NCBI GenBank assembly: GCA_037954235.1
Contig: JBBMOA010000005.1
Span: forward strand, 3,595,539 to 3,659,538
Length of the DNA: 64,000 nucleotides
Direction of reading: 5' to 3'
Origin: Aulostomus chinensis
Taxonomy: Eukaryota > Chordata > Actinopteri > Syngnathiformes > Aulostomidae
In this document: positions 58,344 to 64,000 of the stretch, in pieces
How positions within the stretch are numbered: the stretch's first letter is position 1
Layout of the letters: each line of letters opens with the position of its first letter
Notes under the pieces: model-generated
What the model was told of the DNA's origin: nothing
Databases searched by the model: none
Seen by the model: the letters and a program-made list of their open reading frames with translations, nothing else
Program-made: the position numbers and the translations under genes

Positions 58344-61300
58344 ATGGTGGTGATCCTTCAATGGAACGCGAGGTGCTTGTTAGCAAATGGTCAGGAGTTC
58401 AAGGTCTACTTAGAGGGAATAGGGGTGCAACCAGATGTGGTGTGTGTTCAGGAAACATGGCTTAGGCCTGGGTTAGATTTTGTGGTGCAGGGATATGTAA
58501 TGGTGAGGCGAGATAGGATAGGAGGTGGGGGAGGAGGGTGTGCCACACTGGTTAGGAGGGGTGTGTCATTTAGGGAGCTAGATAGAGGGGTAGAACAGGA
58601 GTATATAGTGGTGGAGGTTTGGGAGGGGGGGGGGTTGTCATAGTTAATTACTATAACCCCTGTGTCAGGTTAGAGGTAGAAAAATTAGTTAGTATCCAGA
58701 GGGAGAGGTGGCAGAGGGTAGTGTGGTGCGCAGATTTTAATGCTCACAGTGTAGTGTGGGGGGGAGGGCATACAGATGGTAATGGGAGGACGGTAGAGGA
58801 ATTAATGGAGGTTAGGGCACTCGTATGTATGAATGATGGTAGGGGGACAAGGATAGATGTCAGGACAGGGAAGGAGTCAGCTTTAGATCTAACACTGGTG
58901 TCACGCAGCTTGGCAGGGGTAAGCAGATGGGAGGTGCTGAATGGGTCGACTGTAGGGAGTGATCATTATCCCGTGGTGTGTGCAGTGGGTGAGAAGGTGC
59001 AAGTAGTGTCAGGTGAGGGGGTGGAGAGGTGGGTGTTCGGGAAAGCTGACTGGGGGGTGTTTCAGGAAGTGGTGGAGGATAAGGTGGCTGAGTTAGATAT
59101 GGAGGGGAGTGTAGATGAGGTAAATGATAGGCTGACATCAGCAATAATTGTAGGCGCAACTGAAAGTATACCGAGGAGTAGAGGGGGGGTAGGCAGGAAG
59201 ATGGTACCGTGGGGGACAGAGGAGTGTAGTCAGGCAGTGAGGGCAAGGAATAGGGCATTTAGGCAGTTGAAGAGGAGTCATAACATAAATAGTCTAGTGA
59301 GTTATAGGAGGGTGGTTAGGCAGGCTAAGAGGGATAGTTGGAGACAGTTTAGTAGTAGCATAGGGAGGACAACCCCGGTGGGAGAGGTGTGGGGCATCAT
59401 TAGGAAAATGGGAGGGGATAGGAGGGAGTGGGACTACCCAGTGATGACAGCAGGGGGGGAGATAGCAGTGACAGATAGGGAAAAGGTGGAGATGATGGCG
59501 GGGGCATTTGCGAGGATACATAGTGAGGATAACTTAACAGAAGAGGAGAGGAGGGGGAGGGGGAGGGGGGCGACTTTGGGCAAGCATTTGGGGGTGTTGG
59601 ACAGGAGGGAGGATACGGGTGGGATTATGGATGATAGGTTCACGATGGCAGAGTTGGTGAGGTCTATAGGTAGGGCTAAGCACACGGCTCCAGGGGCAGA
59701 TCAGGTGGGGTATGTTATGTTGAAGCACTTGGGTGAAGGAGCACTGGAGGCACTTCTGGGGCTGTACAATAGGGTCTGGGAGGAGGGCAGGATACCAAGG
59801 GTGTGGAAAGAGGCAGTGGTGATTCCGGTTAGGAAGCCAGGGAAGGATCCCACTTAACCTTCAGGGTACAGGCCCATAGCCCTTACCTCCAACCTGGGTA
59901 AGGTTATGGAGCGGTTAGTGTGTGATAGATTAACGTATGTGTTTGAGAGGGGAGGGGGGTTAGCTGGGTATCAGAGTGGCTTTAGGAAGGTTAGGAGCAC
60001 TATGGATGCAGTGGTGAGATTGGAGAATGAGGTTAGGAAGGCACAGGTAAATAAGGAGTCAGTTGTGGTGGTGTTTTTTGATATTGAGAAGGCATATAAT
60101 ATGATGTGGAGGGAGGGGGTGTTGATTAAACTGCACATGCTGGGGGTAGGAGGTAGGGTGTTTAACTGGGTGAAAGATTTCCTGTCCGAGAGGGTGATAC
60201 GGGTTAGGATAGGGTCTGAGGTGTCAGGTGAATATACAGTGAGCAATGGCACACCACAGGGCAGTGTAATCAGTCCACTGTTGTATAGTGTTATGATTAA
60301 TGATGTGTTTTCACGGGTAGGGGGGGGGGTGTAGGGAGAGCACTGTTTGCTGATGATGGGGCGCTATGGAAGAGGGGTAGGGACTTAGCACATGTAGTGG
60401 GTAAGATACAGGAGGCTATAGATGTGGCGGTTGAGTGGGGCTATGAGTGGGGGAGCAGGTTCTCAGTAGATAAGACGCAGACAGTGTTCTTCACTAGGAA
60501 GAGGGATGTGGGTGGTGAGAAGCTTAGGATGTATGGTAGGGAGCTAGAGAGAGTGGGGTCCTTTAAGTATTTGGGAGTAGTTTTTGATAGTAAGTTGACT
60601 TGGGTGGAGCACATTTGGAGGGTTGAGGGCAGGTGTAGGAAGGTAATAAATGTGATGAGGTGTTTGTCAGGTAGGGACTGGGGGGCTAGCTGTGCGGCAC
60701 TGAAGACGATTTGTGCTTTGATGGTGAGGGCGGCACTAGATTATGGGTGTATAGTGTATGGGTCGGCTGCTAAGTGTCACTTGCGGGTTCTGGATGTGGT
60801 ATACAATAAGGCACTGAGGGTGTGTTGTGGGGCGCTAGAGACGACACCGGTGGCAGCACTGCAGGTGGAGATGGGTGAGATGCCCCTGGAGCTAAGAAGG
60901 AAGCAGTTAATGGTGAGGTATTGGGCTAACCTGCAGGGTCACTCAAGGGTGCATCCGACCAAGAGTGTGTTGGATGAGTGTTGGGAGTATGGGAGGGGGG
61001 GGGAGACACAGGGAGCACTTTGGGAGGATAGGGATGTACTGGCTAGGGAGCTAGGAGTAGGGCACATTAGGGTGAGTCAAGCAGTGGTGTACCCAGAGAT
61101 GGCACCGTGGAGGATGGCGTGGCCAGAGGTGGACTGGTGTTTGTTGGAGTTGAGGAGGAAGGGGGAGGACTTGGTTAGGGCTCACAACAGGTGTATGAGA
61201 AGGGTGTATGGTGGATGGGAGAAGGTTTTTACTGATGGATCAAGGGCGGAGTCTGGGGAGACAGGATTTGGGGTGGCAGTTCCGGGGAGAGGGATAGGGC

Positions 61301-62082
61301 TTAGTAGGCGCACGACAGATGGGCTGGGGGTTTTCACATTGGAGATGGTAGCGGTGCTGGTGGCACTGAGGTGGGTGGAGTGTACAAAAGTGGGGAGGGT
61401 GGTGGTCTGCTCAGATTCAGCAGCAGTCCTAACCAGTATCAGGTCATGTCACATGGGTTGTCGTCAGGATATTTTGTACCAGGCTCTTCAGGCAGTCACG
61501 AGGATAGTTCAGCGGGGTGGTCAGGTTAGGTTTTTATGGGTACCAGCACATGTGGGGGTGGAGGGAAATGAGAAGGCAGATGAGTTGGCAAAGGGGGCGT
61601 TGGTGAAGAGGACGGTGGAGATGAATGTGAGGGTGAGTAGGGCTGAGGTGAAGGTGATAGTGAGGGAGAGGGTAATGGACATGTGGCAGGGAAGGTGGGA
61701 CAAAGAGAAGAAGGGTAGGCACTTGTGTAGGGTTCAGAGGAGTGTGCGGGCTAGAGGGTGTAGGGGTGGAGGTGGGCAGAGGAAGGAGGAAGTAGTGAAG
61801 GTGAGGATGAGGTTGGGACACTGTGGGCTGAAGGGGACTTTGAAGGTGTTAGGGAAGCATGACACAGGGCTGTGTGAGGGCTGTGGTGAGGAAGAGTCAG
61901 TAGAGCACGTACTCCTGAGGTGTGGCAGGTATGAGGTGGAGAGGAGGGTGATGAGGGACAGGTGGAGGAACATGGGGAAGGGTGAGATCAGTCTGGAGGG
62001 AGTTCTGAGGATGGAGGATAGGGAGAGTGTTAGGGTTCTTTTAGATTATTTGAGGGATACAGGATTGTATGATAGGATTTAG
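58344..62082 (+). pseudogene. LINE ORF2: endonuclease, reverse transcriptase, RNase H
   Basis: Starts at ATG 58344 (LQWNARCLLANGQEF). Endonuclease motifs: QETWLRPG (58460), DFNAHSVVWGG (58735), GSDHYPV (58965). RT: PGADQVGYVMLK (59695), GYRPIALTS (59870), FFDIEKAYNMMW (60080), GTPQGSVISPLLYSV (60255), FADDGA catalytic box (60350). RNase H: FTDGSRAESG (61230), LEMVAVLVALRW (61340), CSDSAAV (61410), VPAHVGVEGNEKADELAK (61540). A C-terminal Cys/His cluster (CEGCG, EHVLLRC) is near 61880. Lesions: +/-1 shift in a G-run near 58625, TAA at 59855-59857, and another G-run shift near 60325. RNase H and RT active-site residues are retained. Confidence 0.85.
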
Positions 62083-62224
62083 GTTTATGGATTATGTTTA
62101 GGATTTAGAGGTAGGATTTAGGTGTAGGGTTTAGAAGTAGGGAAAGATGGTGTTCCGCGATGGGACAGAAGGGGGCGGTAATGCTCCATCTGGTGGGTTG
62201 CCAACCGCCGTAAAAAACCAAAAA

Positions 62225-62291
62225 GAAGAAGAAGAAGAAGAAGAAGAAGAAGAAGAAGAAGAAGAAGAAGAAGAAGAAGAAGAAGAAGAAG
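62225..62291 (+). repeat. (GAA)n microsatellite, 3' tail of the LINE
   Basis: About 22 AGA/GAA triplets follow ccgtaaaaaaccaaaa. This is the usual tail position of I-type fish LINEs, here probably lengthened after insertion. It is a pure purine strand. Confidence 0.95.
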
Positions 62292-63650
62292 CTGGATGCA
62301 TAGACGTATGTACCGAGGTCCGTCTGGCCAGTTGTAGCTCTTGAGACCTACACTCATAACAGCAGAAGAAGTATTATCATTTTTTAGTGTGTGTGTAAGG
62401 TTTCCTCCGCACCGTGTATGAAGACATCATATTCTGAGTTTAGCGGAGTTGTTATTGTTCGGATATCCAGGTAGGTTGATTAAGTGGAGAAAGGGAATCG
62501 GGGAGGAATCAGTATCGGTGCAGTAACATTTTGTACACGTTGTTAATGGGATTTATATGGAAACGCTAATGTATGGAGTTAGGTTCATAGACTATCATTT
62601 GTAGCTTTGTCAATCTTTTTAAAATGTCTGATGTTGTATACACTAGAAACTTGCCCAAGGTCGTACAGCTGTCACTTATACAAGCGATCATATAATAATT
62701 ATTATATATTAGTGTATAGTACTTTAATAACTTGCAATTGTCATTGTTGTCACGCCGATCCAATCTGGCTTTACATCCGTCCATTAGGGAGTTATCAGGC
62801 GCGGCAGGTCGTGAGACCGTGAGAGGGAAAATGCAAAATGTAATAGTTTATCTAAAGCCACGTTATTTGTATATAACGAGTTTTTGTTGAACCAGTCATA
62901 ATTCTTCCAACAAATCAACAGATCGGCCACACAGGGCTGAGTTTCTAGTCAGTGATTGATATTCAATGAACAGACTTAAAAATAAAACTCAATTTGTTTT
63001 GCAAGTTATTAGTTCACAGTTACAAGTAATTCTCACAATTTAGACGGAGGGAAGCTTTCAGTTAAGATAAAAAAAGGCAACCATTTCACAGTTTTGCATA
63101 ATGCCCAGATTGACTTTTGTAATAGAAAGCTGTGTTAAATTGTACAAGGTCTGACATTTTCTTATTTGTAGACTGTAGGTAACCAAGGTTGAATTTTGTG
63201 ATCAGTTGTTTGGCAACCTTTGAACACATGTTCAACCACACTACTAAGTGAAGGTTTTCGCAAAGGTATAAAGGCAATGCATTTAGCATATAAATAGAAC
63301 AAATGCAGAATTAGTCAGAGAACAGTTAAAGGAAAGTATCATAGGAGGCAAGTACTGCTGCTTAAGGAATGCCATATTTAGTAGACTATACAGACAACAG
63401 ACGCTTCTATCTCAACCACCGGATGGATGATGAAAAATCTGTAGTTAGGCTGTGAAACATCCTCATGGATATTTCTTGCCCTGTACAACTGTATACAGGC
63501 TTGTGCAAGTCCCACTGTGGATACATGTGGGAGTGGATAGCAGTTTTTAGGTGGTGCTGTGGTGCATCCAGGTGCACAGGCACATGATAGTACCAGATTT
63601 TTGGTGGCTGTGTCATTCAACAGATTGAGGTGACATAGCATTTGCAGTGC
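62292..63650. other. no gene recognised
   Basis: AT-rich unique-looking sequence between the I-like LINE and the last SINE. It has short open frames only. Confidence 0.5.
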
Positions 63651-63652
63651 AA

Positions 63653-63985
63653 ACATGGCAGAACAGTCCTGGTGATAGTGCAGCAAGAAGGTTCCAGATT
63701 TGAGTCCCGGCTCGGGCTCGGGATCTTTTTGTGTGGAGTTTGCATGTTCTCCCCATGCCTGCGTGGGTTCTGTCTGGGAACTCCAGCTTCTTCCCACCAT
63801 CCACAGACTTGCAATTGGGAACTAGGCTACGTGGATACTCTAAATTGACTGTAAGTGTGAGTGGTTGTTTGTTGGCCTTACGATGGACCCTGCCTCTTGC
63901 CTGTAGCCGCTGTGATCGGCTCCACCCCCCCCCCCCCCCACGACACTTAATAGGAATAAGCAGAAGGAAATGGATGGATGGATGG
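63653..63985 (+). mobile_element. SINE copy 3, plus strand, degenerate head
   Basis: Same family as 40245-40621 in the opposite orientation. It has gcaagaaggttccagatttgagtcccggct (degenerate B-box area), gtttgcatgttctccccatgcctgcg, a C-run of 14 near 63926 and the (ATGG)n tail at 63971-63983. The A-box region is altered, so it is probably transcriptionally dead. Confidence 0.8.
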
Positions 63986-64000
63986 TGTTTATCAATACTA

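Larger units (their letters stand above)
56495..62291 (+). mobile_element. nearly complete I/Nimb-like LINE with RNase H
   Basis: 5' region 56495-57004 (including short tagtgatagg-type repeats at 56780-56900 and a T-run at 56952-56970), ORF1 57005-58341, ORF2 58344-62082, short 3' UTR and a (GAA)n tail at 62225-62291. ORF1 carries CCHC zinc knuckles; ORF2 carries endonuclease, reverse transcriptase and RNase H, the combination that defines the I group. All domains are present. Damage is limited to a few frameshifts, several in G homopolymers, and a few nonsense codons. The 5' boundary is approximate. Confidence 0.85.

Overview
The window is eukaryotic and looks like teleost fish. It has spliced-gene-style low coding density, AATAAA signals, and a typical fish mixture of LINEs (L1/Tx1-like, L2-like, Rex1/CR1-like and an I/Nimb-like element with RNase H), a tRNA-derived SINE with a (ATGG)n tail, and MITE-like DNA elements. 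No bacterial operons, CRISPR arrays or phage genes are visible. Identifications come from reading translations and repeats by eye; no database was searched.

Layout. 1-3166: a possible exon interrupted by a TIR element, a featureless stretch, then one coiled-coil reading frame (2276-3166) with an in-frame TGA at 2399. 3090-35674: eight head-to-tail copies of a 4,074-bp unit, nearly identical. Each unit is a chimera: the last 25 codons and 3' UTR of the coiled-coil gene, about 3.1 kb of other DNA including an antisense arrestin-like pseudogene, and the 3' end of an L1-like LINE with its poly(A) (poly-T on the + strand). At the right edge the eighth unit runs directly into the rest of that LINE (35675-39480), whose 3' UTR is extremely G-rich on its own sense strand.

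39480-51830 is a nest of transposable elements: a SINE with perfect 12-bp target duplications, an L2-like LINE, a MADF-domain DNA element that itself carries a retroposon with an intact 139-codon membrane-protein ORF, a Rex1/CR1-like LINE, two opposed L2 fragments, a 16-copy ~72-bp minisatellite, a second MADF element with its terminal repeats, a second copy of the L1 3' end, and a truncated SINE. 51880-54060 is another LINE remnant; 54060-55650 is AT-rich with nothing recognised; 55930-56493 is a broken transposase-like or domesticated ORF; 56495-62291 is a nearly complete I/Nimb-like LINE ending in (GAA)n; a third SINE sits at 63650-63985.

The most unusual object is the 33-kb array: a recent segmental amplification whose breakpoints lie in a host gene's terminal coding sequence and in a LINE 3' UTR, so it has multiplied a gene end, a poly(A) signal and an arrestin pseudogene together. 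Variant sites are distributed along the array in ordered blocks, and the terminal unit keeps the ancestral LINE sequence. No operon-like or defence-like system of cooperating genes is visible.
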